64,000 nt of DNA from Azonexus sp. GTDB taxonomy: Bacteria > Pseudomonadota > Gammaproteobacteria > Burkholderiales > Rhodocyclaceae. How positions within the stretch are numbered: the stretch's first letter is position 1; every line of letters begins with the position of its first letter. The notes beneath the pieces are model-generated. The model was given only the letters and a program-made list of their open reading frames with translations. It made no database searches and had not been told where the DNA came from. The stretch covers positions 297,873 to 361,872 of the forward strand of contig NZ_JAVBXX010000006.1 in NCBI RefSeq assembly GCF_030824335.1, read 5' to 3'. The translations under genes were made by a program, and so were the position numbers. Shown in pieces: positions 1-9,800 of the stretch.

Positions 1-927
1 CTCGGCTTTGGCATTCCCGACTTCAAGCTGAACAAGTCGGTGATCGACCGTCGTGTGGCGCAGATGGAAGCCGAAGGCGTGGTCTTCCGCACCAAGGTCA
101 TCGTCGGTGACAGGAATCTCCCGGCCGGCATCAACAACGATGCGACCGAGACCATTTCTGCCGAACAGCTGAAGAAGGATTTCGATGCTGTCATCCTTGC
201 CGCCGGTTCGGAAGTTCCGCGCGATCTGCCGGTCCCGGGGCGTGAATACAAGGGTGTCTATGCTGCTCTGGAATTCCTCATTCAGCAGAGCAAGGAAGTC
301 CAGCAGGGCGTCAAGAATCCGATCAGCGTCAAGGGCAAGCACGTCATCGTCATCGGTGGCGGCGATACCGGTTCCGATTGCGTCGGCACCAGCTACCGTC
401 ACGGCGCGGCCTCGGTGACCCAGTTCGAACTGATGCCGGCACCGCCGGAGCAGGAAAACAAGGCGCTGACCTGGCCGTACTGGCCACTGAAAATGCGTAC
501 TTCGTCTTCCCACAAGGAGGGTGCGACGGTGCGTGAATTCGCCGTGGCGACCAAGGCTTTCGTCGAGGACGGCCAGGGTAATGTCAAGGCGCTGAAGGGC
601 GTGCGCGTCGAATGGAAGGACGGCAAGATGAGCGAAGTCGCCGGTTCCGAATTCGAACTGCCGTGCGATGCTGCCTTCCTGGCAATGGGCTTCGTCAATC
701 CGGTCGGCAGCCTGCTCGATGCCTTCGGCGTTGACAAGGATGCCCGTCAGAATGCCAAGGCGACGACCGATGGCGAAGGCTGCTACCGCACCAGCGTCGA
801 CGGTGTTTTTGCTGCCGGCGACGTGCGTCGTGGCCAGTCGCTGGTTGTCTGGGCGATCCGCGAGGGACGTCAGGCTGCCCGCGAAGTGGATATTTTCCTG
901 ATGGGTAATAGCACCCTGCCACGCTGA
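1..927 (+). CDS. gltD: Glutamate synthase (NADPH) small subunit, C-terminal part
   Basis: Partial gene: the reading frame is open from base 1, and the 5' part lies outside the window. The protein is the FAD/NADPH-binding beta subunit of glutamate synthase. It passes electrons from NADPH to the large subunit GltB, which makes glutamate from glutamine and 2-oxoglutarate. The first visible residues ([10 protein letters not shown]) match the family's conserved block before the NAD(P)-binding half. A second dinucleotide-binding motif ([16 protein letters not shown]) follows near base 345. The C-terminal FAD-closing segment ([19 protein letters not shown]) is present near bases 801-857. A terminator follows directly, so this is the end of its operon, presumably gltBD. 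The identification rests on these motifs and is firm. Confidence 0.95.
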   Translation, partial: LGFGIPDFKLNKSVIDRRVAQMEAEGVVFRTKVIVGDRNLPAGINNDATETISAEQLKKDFDAVILAAGSEVPRDLPVPGREYKGVYAALEFLIQQSKEVQQGVKNPISVKGKHVIVIGGGDTGSDCVGTSYRHGAASVTQFELMPAPPEQENKALTWPYWPLKMRTSSSHKEGATVREFAVATKAFVEDGQGNVKALKGVRVEWKDGKMSEVAGSEFELPCDAAFLAMGFVNPVGSLLDAFGVDKDARQNAKATTDGEGCYRTSVDGVFAAGDVRRGQSLVVWAIREGRQAAREVDIFLMGNSTLPR

Positions 928-944
928 ACGTTTTGTACGATACC

Positions 945-978
945 AAAAACCCCGCCGGTTCAGACCCGCGGGGTTTTT
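945..978 (+). terminator. Rho-independent terminator after gltD
   Basis: Perfect 11-bp inverted repeat: AAAAACCCCGC at 945-955 pairs with GCGGGGTTTTT at 968-978. The loop is 12 bases and the hairpin ends in a T run. It begins 18 bases after the gltD stop. Confidence 0.9.
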
Positions 979-1017
979 GTTTATGTAAAAATGCTACTTC
1001 GTTACAAGGGGACCACA

Positions 1018-1761
1018 ATGTCGAATGAGCTTCAAACTGCTTTTCAAATTACAGCACCGAACGGAGTGCTGGACGTTCATATGCTGCTCATCTTGCTGAT
1101 AATGATTCTGGCCGGCGTTCTGGGCGGAGCCGCAAATTATTTTCTGGCAGATCGGGCGGCAGAGCGTTCAACTGGCCCAGTTCGACGTGATTGGGTCAAA
1201 TACCCGATTTTTGGGGTAGTGGCGGCGTTGACCGTACCATTGTTCCTCAACATGATTTCCAGCACCTTGCTCGAAGGCGCTCGCACCAAGCCGGTTGACT
1301 TTTTTACCTTCGCCGGGTTTTGCCTGATCTACGTGATTGCATCGCGCCGATTGTTTGAAAATCTGGTACAGCGACTCTTGAGACAGGTCGAGCAAGTCAG
1401 GCACGAAGTGGTCCAGATCAAGCAGAAACACGATGAAATGCCGCCAACCCTGTCCAGGGTGGAGCCGGAAGCAAGCAAGCCCGCTGAGCCTGATCCACGC
1501 GATGTGCTTTCGTACAATGATGTAGAGATATTGCGTGCCCTGGCTGCTGAGCCATTTGTATATGGAAATCTGGCGGCAATTTGCGATGCGACCGATTTGC
1601 AGCGTGACTTCGTCAGTCAGCGTCTGAATGTCATGAAGTCCCTAGGGATTATTGAAACTCGTATTAATGACAAGAATGTTCTGCATTGGTCTGTATCCGC
1701 GCGTGGTAAAGCCGTGCTGGACGACGTGGTTGGCGCCCAATCAGAGAAGAAAGCTCAGTAA
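1018..1761 (+). CDS. Three-TM protein with C-terminal winged helix, unknown function
   Basis: I chose the ATG at 1018 (247 aa) because AAGGGG sits about 8 bases upstream; an in-frame ATG at 991 lacks such a site. Three hydrophobic segments lie near residues 20-48, 65-92 and 96-122. A polar coiled region near 125-155 and a Pro/Glu-rich linker follow. The C-terminal ~80 residues look like a winged-helix domain ([13 protein letters not shown], then a recognition-helix-like [18 protein letters not shown] and a short beta wing). This layout fits membrane proteins that carry a cytoplasmic wHTH, possibly the YLATT-type three-TM family, but that name is a guess. glmU starts 4 bases after its stop, so the two are probably co-transcribed. 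Function is unknown. Confidence 0.75.
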   Translation: MSNELQTAFQITAPNGVLDVHMLLILLIMILAGVLGGAANYFLADRAAERSTGPVRRDWVKYPIFGVVAALTVPLFLNMISSTLLEGARTKPVDFFTFAGFCLIYVIASRRLFENLVQRLLRQVEQVRHEVVQIKQKHDEMPPTLSRVEPEASKPAEPDPRDVLSYNDVEILRALAAEPFVYGNLAAICDATDLQRDFVSQRLNVMKSLGIIETRINDKNVLHWSVSARGKAVLDDVVGAQSEKKAQ

Positions 1762-1765
1762 AGTC

Positions 1766-3124
1766 ATGAACATAATTATTTTGGCGGCCGGTCAAGGCAA
1801 ACGGATGTACTCCAACTTGCCGAAGGTGTTGCATCCATTGGCAGGCAAGTCACTGGCCGCACATATCATTGATACAGCACGATCTCTGGCTCCGGGCAAA
1901 ATGATTGTCGTGTCTGGCCATGGCGGTGAAGTTGTGCGGACATCGCTAAGTGCACCTGATATTTGCTGGGCAGAGCAGGCACAGCAACTTGGAACGGGGC
2001 ATGCCGTGGCGCAAGCCATGCCGATGTTGGGCGCTGGGGGGCAAACACTAGTGCTTTATGGCGATGTGCCGCTCACCAGGCCAGAGACACTTGAACGTCT
2101 GCTGCAGGTCGCTGCCGATGGTTTGGGGATTCTTACGGTCAATATGAATAATCCTTCGGGATATGGCCGTATCGTGCGTAATGCCAAGGGCGAGGTTGAG
2201 CGGATTGTTGAAGAGAAGGATGCAAATGCTGCTCAAAAAACAATCTGTGAGGTCAATACTGGCATCATGGCAATTCCGACAGCACACTTGGCCCGATGGC
2301 TGGGACAATTAAAAAATGACAATGCGCAAGGCGAGTACTATTTGACAGATATTGTTGCACTGGCGGTGGCTGAAGGAGTCACCATCAGAACTGCGCAGCC
2401 GAATAATGAATGGGAAGTGCTCGGTGTTAATAGCAAAGTGCAACTGGCTGAGCTTGAGCGTCAGCATCAGCGGAATTTGGCAGAGGGGCTTTTGCATGCC
2501 GGAGTACGTCTGGCTGACCCTGCGCGTATCGATGTTCGTGGACGATTGACTTGCGGGCGAGATGTCAGCATCGATGTCGGTTGCGTCTTTGAGGGAATGA
2601 ACGAACTGGCGGATGCCGTAGAAATTGGTCCCTACTGTGTTTTGAAGAACGTCAGGGTCGGTCCGGGGACCAGGATCGCGGCTTATTGCCATATCGAGGA
2701 AGCCAGTATTGGTCCTGATGGCGTTATTGGTCCGTATGCCCGTCTGCGTCCAGGTGCTGAACTCGGTGCCGAAGTGCATATTGGTAACTTTGTTGAAGTC
2801 AAGAAAAGCCGGATCGGCGATAAATCGAAGGCCAATCACCTCGCATACATCGGTGATGCCGAGATCGGGCAGCGAGTCAATGTCGGGGCCGGTACCATCA
2901 CTTGCAACTACGATGGGGCAAACAAATTCAAGACCATTATCGAGGACGATGTCTTCATCGGCTCCGATACGCAACTGGTGGCTCCAGTAATAGTCGGTCG
3001 TGGTGCTACGCTTGGTGCAGGAACGACGTTGACCAAAAATGCACCGCCGGACGCGTTGACCGTATCACGGGCGAAACAAGTAACCGTAAGCAACTGGCAG
3101 CGCCCAGTAAAAGCGACGAAATAA
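1766..3124 (+). CDS. glmU: Bifunctional GlcNAc-1-P uridyltransferase / GlcN-1-P acetyltransferase
   Basis: 452 aa, the usual GlmU length (about 453-456). It makes UDP-GlcNAc for peptidoglycan and lipid A: the C-terminal domain acetylates glucosamine-1-phosphate and the N-terminal domain adds UMP. The nucleotidyltransferase signature is at residues 6-24 ([19 protein letters not shown]). From about residue 230 the sequence shows left-handed beta-helix hexapeptide repeats. The acetyltransferase block with [12 protein letters not shown] and the [13 protein letters not shown] segment is intact. The start at 1766 removes 38 upstream in-frame residues that overlap the previous gene and gives the canonical N-terminus MNIIILAAG. 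The next gene overlaps by one base (TAATG). Confidence 0.97.
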   Translation: MNIIILAAGQGKRMYSNLPKVLHPLAGKSLAAHIIDTARSLAPGKMIVVSGHGGEVVRTSLSAPDICWAEQAQQLGTGHAVAQAMPMLGAGGQTLVLYGDVPLTRPETLERLLQVAADGLGILTVNMNNPSGYGRIVRNAKGEVERIVEEKDANAAQKTICEVNTGIMAIPTAHLARWLGQLKNDNAQGEYYLTDIVALAVAEGVTIRTAQPNNEWEVLGVNSKVQLAELERQHQRNLAEGLLHAGVRLADPARIDVRGRLTCGRDVSIDVGCVFEGMNELADAVEIGPYCVLKNVRVGPGTRIAAYCHIEEASIGPDGVIGPYARLRPGAELGAEVHIGNFVEVKKSRIGDKSKANHLAYIGDAEIGQRVNVGAGTITCNYDGANKFKTIIEDDVFIGSDTQLVAPVIVGRGATLGAGTTLTKNAPPDALTVSRAKQVTVSNWQRPVKATK

Positions 3125-3438
3125 TGGACATCTGGTTCACGCTGTTCGTCATGTTGGCAGCGCTTCTCGTTGCGGTTGGAGGGGCTTTGTTGCTGGTTAG
3201 TTACCTGCAGTTATTGCCTGCTTCCTTTGAGCACGGGTGGCGTAGCTTTGCGCTGGCTTTGGTATTGCCTGTTCTGGGGCCTTGGCTGTTTGCACGCAGC
3301 CAAAAACCCAAGTATTCACGGGTCGAAATTCAGTTGATTGCCGGTTTCGTGATGGTGCTGGTGGTCGTTGTCATGCTGCTTCTGTTCGGCCCTTATTTTG
3401 TTGAACGACTCATCGCGACAATAAAAATCAGCGCTTGA
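3124..3438 (+). CDS. Small three-TM membrane protein, unknown function
   Basis: 104 aa. Its ATG shares a base with the glmU stop, so translation is probably coupled. Three hydrophobic helices are evident: residues 4-28, 38-55 and 69-95. Between helices two and three is a short basic loop (ARSQKPKYSR). There is no signal-peptide cleavage pattern and no recognisable catalytic motif. It is the last gene of the glmU unit, followed by a promoter-like element for the pilin operon. I do not recognise the family. Its reality is supported by the tight junction and by the coherent hydrophobicity pattern. Confidence 0.7.
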   Translation: MDIWFTLFVMLAALLVAVGGALLLVSYLQLLPASFEHGWRSFALALVLPVLGPWLFARSQKPKYSRVEIQLIAGFVMVLVVVVMLLLFGPYFVERLIATIKISA

Positions 3439-3466
3439 GTATCTTGCTCGGTGGTCTTCGCAAAGC

Positions 3467-3496
3467 TTGAGTCAGTAATCCGCTGAGCGGTATATA
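3467..3496 (+). promoter_or_regulatory. Candidate sigma-70 promoter for the minor pilin operon
   Basis: TTGAGT at 3467-3472, an 18-base spacer, then TATATA at 3491-3496. Each box matches the consensus at four of six positions. The element lies in the 140-base gap upstream of the first pilin gene. Confidence 0.4.
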
Positions 3497-3578
3497 TGCG
3501 CCGTACATCGGCTGCACATTGATTTTTTAAAGCCCCAGAACGATCCTACAAACAGAAATCTTGAGAAAGAAACAAGCC

Positions 3579-4010
3579 ATGTATCACCATCCGCCTGCTA
3601 GTTCACGATCCATGCACGGGTTCAGCCTGATTGAGTTAATGCTCGTAGTGGCAGTCATAGGCATTTTGTTGTCAATTGCCGTGCCGGGTTATATGGATCA
3701 TGTTCGGCGTTCCAGAGCGGTAGAGGCAGTCTCTCAACTCTCGACATGGGGAAGTCGAATGGAGCAGTCTTATCTGGACAACCGGAACTATGGTGATGGC
3801 GGATGCCGAATTGCCACACCAGTTGCTCAACATTACACGCTGTCTTGTGCGCTGACCAATGGTGGACAGGGTTTTACATTAACCGCAACCGCACAAATCA
3901 ACAGCGAAGGTACTTATACCTTGAGCGAGGGGAATCAGAAGTCGACCACGCAGTTCAAGGGGGCTAGTGCCAGCAAAGCCTGCTGGTTGATCAAAGGACA
4001 GGAATGTTAA
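3579..4010 (+). CDS. pilE: Type IV pilin-like protein (PilE-type minor pilin)
   Basis: 143 aa from the ATG at 3579; a TTG at 3561 would add six residues. The leader is short and basic and ends in glycine at the prepilin-peptidase site (MHG|FSLIELM), with Glu5 of the mature protein conserved. A hydrophobic N-terminal helix (LVVAVIGILLSIAVPGY) follows. Four cysteines occur in the C-terminal half, and the last pair (CWLIKGQEC) resembles the pilin D-region. The protein is processed by PilD and enters the type IV pilus. It is first in a run of six pilus genes with overlapping or near-overlapping ends, which favours a minor-pilin role over the major subunit. Confidence 0.88.
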   Translation: MYHHPPASSRSMHGFSLIELMLVVAVIGILLSIAVPGYMDHVRRSRAVEAVSQLSTWGSRMEQSYLDNRNYGDGGCRIATPVAQHYTLSCALTNGGQGFTLTATAQINSEGTYTLSEGNQKSTTQFKGASASKACWLIKGQEC

Positions 4011-4666
4011 TGAAATCTTCCGCTCAGCGAGGGTTTTCGTTAGTTGAAATCATGGTGGTCGTGGCCATTATGGCGATTATCCTGAGTGTCGCTGCACCGA
4101 GTCTTGCCAAGTATCTGAATGGTCTCAGTGTTAGATCTGCCGCTGAGAGTGTTTTGAATGGCTTGCAGGTTGCTCGCGGTGAAGCCATCCGAAGCAACAA
4201 CACGGTCATTCTTCAAATCGTTGATTCACTTGAAAACTCTTGCGCAGAGACTGCCCAGGGAAAACATTGGGTTGTAAGTCACTGTCCTGCGGCTGGTGCA
4301 TGCGGTGGCGCAATCGACAAACAGGCAGTTCCGCCGGTGAACTGTAACGATAGTGATCCCGTGATATTGGCCAAAGGGTCGTTTGAAGCTGGTGATCGGG
4401 TTGAAGTTGATCTCGGAGGAAGTGCAGCATTGTGTTATTCAGCCCTCGGTCGAGTCAGTGCAAATGCATCAAATTGTCCGGCTGGTACGATTGATCCGTC
4501 CGGATCAGGGGGTGGAAGCTTCGCAATCAATGTCAGGCATACCGACGAGGCTTGTATGGCTGATGGCGGGAGTGTGCGCTGTTTGCGTATTGCCGTTGGA
4601 ACAGCTGGTCAGGCAAAGCTGTGTGATCCCTCAATCACAAGCTCAGATGATCCCAGGGGGTGCTGA
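4010..4666 (+). CDS. fimT: FimT/GspH-type minor pilin
   Basis: 218 aa. I chose ATG 4010 because AGGA at 4000-4003 is 6 bases away; the in-frame ATG at 4004 would sit directly against it. The class III leader ends RG|FSLVEIMVVVAIMAIIL with Glu5 present. The next ~40 residues (SVRSAAESVLNGLQVARGEAIRS, in two halves) are the typical GspH/FimT continuation. The rest is Cys-rich, which is common in minor pseudopilins. The start overlaps the stop of the preceding pilin gene (TAATG). FimT-type pilins sit in the priming complex at the pilus tip, and some bind DNA for uptake; that specific role is family knowledge, not visible here. Confidence 0.85.
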   Translation: MKSSAQRGFSLVEIMVVVAIMAIILSVAAPSLAKYLNGLSVRSAAESVLNGLQVARGEAIRSNNTVILQIVDSLENSCAETAQGKHWVVSHCPAAGACGGAIDKQAVPPVNCNDSDPVILAKGSFEAGDRVEVDLGGSAALCYSALGRVSANASNCPAGTIDPSGSGGGSFAINVRHTDEACMADGGSVRCLRIAVGTAGQAKLCDPSITSSDDPRGC

Positions 4667-4667
4667 A

Positions 4668-5099
4668 ATGCTGACATCCAAACATCCACTCGCTCAAAGA
4701 GGGGGGGCGCAACAGGGCATGGTGCTGCTTGAAGCGCTCATCGCAGTCCTGATTTTTTCACTGGGCCTGCTGGGACTGGCAGGAGGTCAGGCCAGTGCGA
4801 TCAAGGCACAGGGAGAGGCAAAGGCACGTGCAGATGCAGCATTTGTTGCAAACCAGATTGTTGGAGATTTATGGGCTGTAGCGCCAAATGAGTTGGGTGG
4901 TTGTGCAGGAACCTACGCAGCCGGGGATGTGGGATGTAATGGCGCGGCTTGGGGGGATCGGATAGCGCAGAGCTTGCCCGGTGGTCAGGCTGTCATTGAA
5001 ATAAACAACACGCAAGCCACAGTTACTTTGACGTGGCGCAGCCCCGGGATTGAAGAGGAGCATCAATATGTGCATGTGGCAGCCGTCGCGAGAAACTGA
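4668..5099 (+). CDS. pilV: Type IV pilus minor pilin PilV
   Basis: 143 aa. The ATG at 4668 follows the previous stop by one base, with an AGGGGG-like site just upstream. The N-terminus has a PilV-like leader (AQQG|MVLLEALIAVLIFSLGL) with Glu5 of the mature form. A short Cys-containing loop (GGCAGTYAAGDVGC) is near the middle, and the C-terminus ends in beta-rich sequence (TVTLTWRSPG). PilV works with PilW, PilX, FimT/FimU and PilY1 as the initiation complex that primes pilus assembly. The gene order here is the usual one. Confidence 0.88.
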   Translation: MLTSKHPLAQRGGAQQGMVLLEALIAVLIFSLGLLGLAGGQASAIKAQGEAKARADAAFVANQIVGDLWAVAPNELGGCAGTYAAGDVGCNGAAWGDRIAQSLPGGQAVIEINNTQATVTLTWRSPGIEEEHQYVHVAAVARN

Positions 5100-5100
5100 A

Positions 5101-6285
5101 ATGCGAAATTCAATGCGCGAACGGGGTATGTCGTTAGTGGAAATGATGGTTGCGGTGGTCATTGGCATGCTGACCATATTGGCCGTAACGCAATCGATGT
5201 ATTTCTTCGAAACGATGCGTAGAGGAACAACGACAGGTGCCGATGCGCAATCCAATGCAGCCTTCTCTGTCTACATGATGGAACGTGATCTACGAATGGC
5301 CGGGTATGGTGTTTTTGCAAACCATGCCGGACTTATCGATAACTGCATTGGTGGCACGGTTTTGGGCTACAACAGTGAGAGAACACCGACCGATATTACA
5401 TTTGCTGTTGATGATGTCCCATTTTTCCCCGTATCAATTAATCCTCCGGGTATCCCGGCAGGAGATCCGAATACCGATGTTGTTGGCGTTGCCTTCGGCT
5501 CCAGTGATATTGGCGTTTCTGCAGAAGGAACCTTGCTTGGCACTGACAATGGTGCCGGCAATATTACGGTTGGCAACACGGGGGGGGTCAGTGCTGGCGA
5601 TCTCGTTTTAGCTGTGCCGACAGGTGCGGGTACTTCGTGCAGCATTTATGAAATTACCGATGGTCCAGGAGCGGTTGCTTGCAACGGTTCCGGAACTGCG
5701 GCTTCCCTTGTGTATGGGGATGCTGCCTATCCAAGTCGCCGGGCGAGTTGCGCCAATGTGACGCCCACGCGGAACAAACCGGGAGGATTCGGCGTAGCAA
5801 CAGCGAACTACACAAATGGCCGCCTATTCAATCTCGGACATAGAAATGGGTTGAGTCATGTTTATTACGCAGTGCGTGGTGGTCGCTTGGTTCGTTGCAA
5901 TCATCAGTTGAATAACTGCGCAGGCAATGAGAACGATACGCTTGTATGGGAACCCGTCAGTGATGGTGTTGTCATGTTGCGTGCCGAGTTTGGTATTGCC
6001 AGCGGAGGACAGAATAGTGCAGTAGATACTTGGCGCACGGAAATATGTGATGCCGGTGGCTGCACTCCATCGCAAGATGACTGGACAAATTTGCGAGTCA
6101 TTCGAATTGCAGTCGTTGCGCGTTCCCAGCAATCCGGCGCGGCGGATACGACAACGACGGTGCCTCAATGGAACGGACAAACGGCAATAACGCTGGACGG
6201 TGTTGATAACTGGCAGCGCTACCGCTATAGCACGACAGAGGTTGTCATTCCTCTTAGAAATATTGTCTGGGGGATGTCGTCATGA
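5101..6285 (+). CDS. pilW: Type IV pilus minor pilin PilW
   Basis: 394 aa from the ATG at 5101, one base after the pilV stop; an upstream in-frame ATG would overlap pilV by about 50 bases and place the leader too far in. The cleavage site is RG|MSLVEMMVAVVIGMLTILAV. The segment AAFSVYMMERDLRMAGYGVF is the PilW hallmark that follows the helix. The central region is Gly/Ser/Thr-rich with many acidic residues, followed by a C-terminal beta-rich domain (LRVIRIAVVARS). Its length is in the range of PilW proteins carrying an extra globular domain. The stop overlaps pilX (ATGA). Confidence 0.9.
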   Translation: MRNSMRERGMSLVEMMVAVVIGMLTILAVTQSMYFFETMRRGTTTGADAQSNAAFSVYMMERDLRMAGYGVFANHAGLIDNCIGGTVLGYNSERTPTDITFAVDDVPFFPVSINPPGIPAGDPNTDVVGVAFGSSDIGVSAEGTLLGTDNGAGNITVGNTGGVSAGDLVLAVPTGAGTSCSIYEITDGPGAVACNGSGTAASLVYGDAAYPSRRASCANVTPTRNKPGGFGVATANYTNGRLFNLGHRNGLSHVYYAVRGGRLVRCNHQLNNCAGNENDTLVWEPVSDGVVMLRAEFGIASGGQNSAVDTWRTEICDAGGCTPSQDDWTNLRVIRIAVVARSQQSGAADTTTTVPQWNGQTAITLDGVDNWQRYRYSTTEVVIPLRNIVWGMSS

Positions 6286-6830
6286 GATTAGCCGGCAAAA
6301 AAAGACAGCAAGGTGCTGTGCTGCTTTTGGCACTGATCGCTTTGGTTGCGATGGTTATTGGTGCTTTGTCCATGTTTCGCAGTCTGGACTCTGCAACAGG
6401 GGTTGCCGGCAATATTGGCTTCAGGCAACAAGGTGTCGCTGTAACCGACGTAGGGGTCGAGGTAGCAATGAATTGGCTTGCTGGGGCTGCTGATCTGGAA
6501 AATAACCATGCTGGCAATGGTTATTATGCGACGCACAGTTTTGGTTTGACGGATGGCGATATTCTCACTCTGAATTGGGATGCCAATGCATTGAAGCTGG
6601 CTGATCAAAATGGTTTTCAGATGTGGTTGGTAATACACCGCCTTTGTAACGAGATTGGCCCACCAACACCAGGGCGTTGTCCGGAAAGCGGTAATACGAT
6701 TAATCAAGAATCGGTAAAAATTGGTCCGGGGTCGCTGGCAACAGGCGGCATATCGGCGCTTTATAGAATTACGGTGCGGGCTCTGGGACCCAGACGTTCC
6801 GAATCGATCGTGCAAGTTATTACGTATTGA
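6282..6830 (+). CDS. pilX: Type IV pilus assembly protein PilX
   Basis: 182 aa. The 4-base ATGA overlap with pilW implies translational coupling. The N-terminus (RQQGAVLLLALIALVAMVIG) is PilX-like: a Gly-Ala junction followed by a hydrophobic helix. PilX minor pilins lack the conserved Glu5, and none is seen here. The rest is a small globular domain with two cysteines (LCNEIGPPTPGRCPE) and a C-terminal beta strand (ALYRITVRALG). It is expected to bridge PilVW to PilY1, and its position between pilW and pilY1 supports this. Confidence 0.85.
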   Translation: MRLAGKKRQQGAVLLLALIALVAMVIGALSMFRSLDSATGVAGNIGFRQQGVAVTDVGVEVAMNWLAGAADLENNHAGNGYYATHSFGLTDGDILTLNWDANALKLADQNGFQMWLVIHRLCNEIGPPTPGRCPESGNTINQESVKIGPGSLATGGISALYRITVRALGPRRSESIVQVITY

Positions 6831-6850
6831 ATCCGGTGAGGAGAATCATC

Positions 6851-9800
6851 ATGGTCCAAAAGAAAATCGTCCTCCTGGCATCGTGTATCGTGCTTTCGTC
6901 CGTGCTTGCGCACGCAGCCGATGTCAAACTTTCACAAGTGCCTTTGGCCAAGGCTTCTGCTCAACGTGTCCCCCCGAATCTGCTGTTTATTCTGGACGAT
7001 TCAGGGTCTATGGCTTGGGATTACACCCCGGATTTTGTCGATGATAGTTTGTGCCGCCAGAATAATTCCACGAGCAGCCTGACGGGGTGCCGAATCGGCA
7101 TGCCGCCATTTAGCAGCAGTGCATTTAACAAGCAGTACTATGATCCAAGAATTCGTTATTCGCCGGGGGTCAAAGCGGATGGTAGCAGTTATCCAGAAAT
7201 GACCTCGGCCAATTCGGGCGCCTGGAAGGAGGTTCCTGAAGATGGCTACGACACTTCCAGCACCAAAAAAAATCTGCTCCAACAATATACTGATCGTAGA
7301 TGGTGTGACAGTAGTAGCAACTGTGTGACCAATAGCAGTTACCAATATCCGAATGCAACCTACACCACGACTAGTACTGTTAACAACAGCACTCCTTATT
7401 TTTATAATTTAAAACCTTTGTATTGTACAAATGACAATGCAACTGATTGCGCTTCGACAAAAAGTGGATCTTATGTTGTCGAAGTCCCTTATCGCTGGTG
7501 CAGCAATTCTGCGCTGACGACTTGCCAAGCAAAAAAGACATCGACGTATAAATATCCTAGTTTCAATAAGGTAGAGACTGGATCTGCGGCAGTTCTGCGT
7601 TTCACTGTAACTGGTTGGAATAGTGGAAGTAAAACAGTCAGCTCATTGAAATTTGATGACGTAGAGTTGTTGAAGAATTTGACATTGACCCAAAGTGATG
7701 TGGGTAATAGCACAGATAATTGTCGGGCAATGGCGCAGAGGATTGTCGATAATCAGATTACGACTAGCGCTAATAAATTCGTGCTTAGTCGAAGTTCTTG
7801 TACGGTTTATCTTACTGCCAAAGATTCGGGCATTTGGGCGAATGATGCCGCTAAATTGGTGTTGAGTGGAACGCTTTCGTTTTCAAATAAGATAATCGAA
7901 ACTGCCGGTGTTGATGGCGAAACACTATTTAGTCGGGTAAATATTCAGTCCGGCCAATCAAAATACCAGGTTAACGGTGATAAACCGACCACTCGTACCG
8001 ATTGTTCCGCCTATACTGATGGCTGTTCTTATGACGAGGAAATGACCAACTTTTCGAACTGGTATGCTTATTACAGAACGCGGCTAGCAATGATGAAAAC
8101 AGCCGCATCTCAAGCATTCAAGGATATTGATAGCAGCTTCCGGGTTGGTTATACACAGATCAATAAATTATCCAGCACGTCCACTTACGTGAAGATTCGT
8201 GATTTCAATGCCAGTCAGCGTACCACTTGGTATTCAAAGTTATTGGCAGCCGAGACATCGGGGGGGACGCCATTGCGCGGTGCTTTGGCATTTGCCGGGC
8301 GGGTTTTTGCCGGCAAGGAAAGTATCGATGATCCAATGCAGTATTCTTGCCAGCAAAATTTTGCCTTGCTGACGACTGATGGTTATTGGAATGGTAATTC
8401 CAGTGGTAGTGGCGTAACTGACCTCGAAGGAAGCGTGATTGGTGATCAGGATGGTGGTAACACGCCACGTCCCTACTACCAGGGAACTTCTGCTGGGACC
8501 GTTCCCTCATTGGCCGACGTTGCCATGTATTACTACAACACCGATTTGCGTACGACTGATTTGGGTAATTGCACCTCGCCGCTAACAGGGGCGGACGTGT
8601 GTGAAAATAATGTTCCAGTATCTGCGGATGATAAAAACAGCACGCAGCATATGAGTACTTTCACGCTGGGTTTGGGCATTGATGGCGATTTGCGCTATCG
8701 CCGGGATTACAAAACAGCAACCAGTGGTGATTTTTTCAATATCAAGAATGCTTCTGCTAATTGGACAGCACCAACCAACGATTCCCCGACGGCAATCGAT
8801 GACCTTTGGCATGCTGCGGTCAACGGCAGAGGGCAGTATTTTTCGGCACAAGATCCTGCTGTTCTGGTTTCCAGTTTGAAGGATGCGTTGGCGAATATTT
8901 CCGCTCAATATGGTTCCGGTTCTGCTGCAGCGACCAGTACTGCGGAGCCGGTGAATGGCGACAATTACGCTTACGTTGCAACCTATACCACGGGTAAATG
9001 GACGGGCAATATGGAAGCTCGGCAGATTGATATCAATACCGGTAATGTCAGTTTGCAAGCGACTTGGTGTGCAGAAAGCATACTGGCTGATCCGGCGAGA
9101 AATATTACTGCTTGTACCGGAAAAATGGCCGACAAGGTTGATGCAACGACCGATACCCGAACGATTTATTTTAACAATGGCGGCGCGCTGACAGCTTTTA
9201 GCAGTGGCAACCTCTCTTCGCATGCCAGCAAATTTGATGTCACGAAATTAAATCAATATCCGACATGGTCCACCGATTATAAAGCGCAGGCTACGACGGC
9301 TCGCTTGATCGACTACTTGCGCGGGCAAACCGGGTTTGATACCCGTGATGCTAATGAGTTTCGCCTGTTCCGTCAGCGCGAGGCCGTCTTGGGGGATTTT
9401 GTTGGTTCTGCGCCAAAATTCGTTTGCAAGGCCAGTGGGAACTATAGTGATCCTGGGTACGAAACTTTTGCGAATGGTTTGAAGTCTGGTACGAGTTGTT
9501 CGCGTACGCCTGTTCTGTATGTGGGTGCTAACGATGGCATGTTGCACGCCTTCAATGCAAACACAGGTGATGAGTTGTGGGCCTTTGTACCGACGCCAGC
9601 GCTGCGTGAAATGTGGCGTTTGGCTGATACGACTTACGGTAATAACCACCGCTTCTTCGTTGATGGTTCTATTACCGTTGATGATATCTGTGTCAGCGCT
9701 TGCGATACTGATGCAGCGGTCTGGAAAACAATCTTGGTTGCCGCGCTCGGTGGTGGTGTTGCTAAAGGCGATGATGTGGATGCGCTGATTCCTGTCTCCG

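Noticed and set aside
3439..3578. Sigma-54 promoter for the pilin operon
   Set aside because: No TGGCAC-N5-TTGC match in the gap; a sigma-70-like element fits instead.
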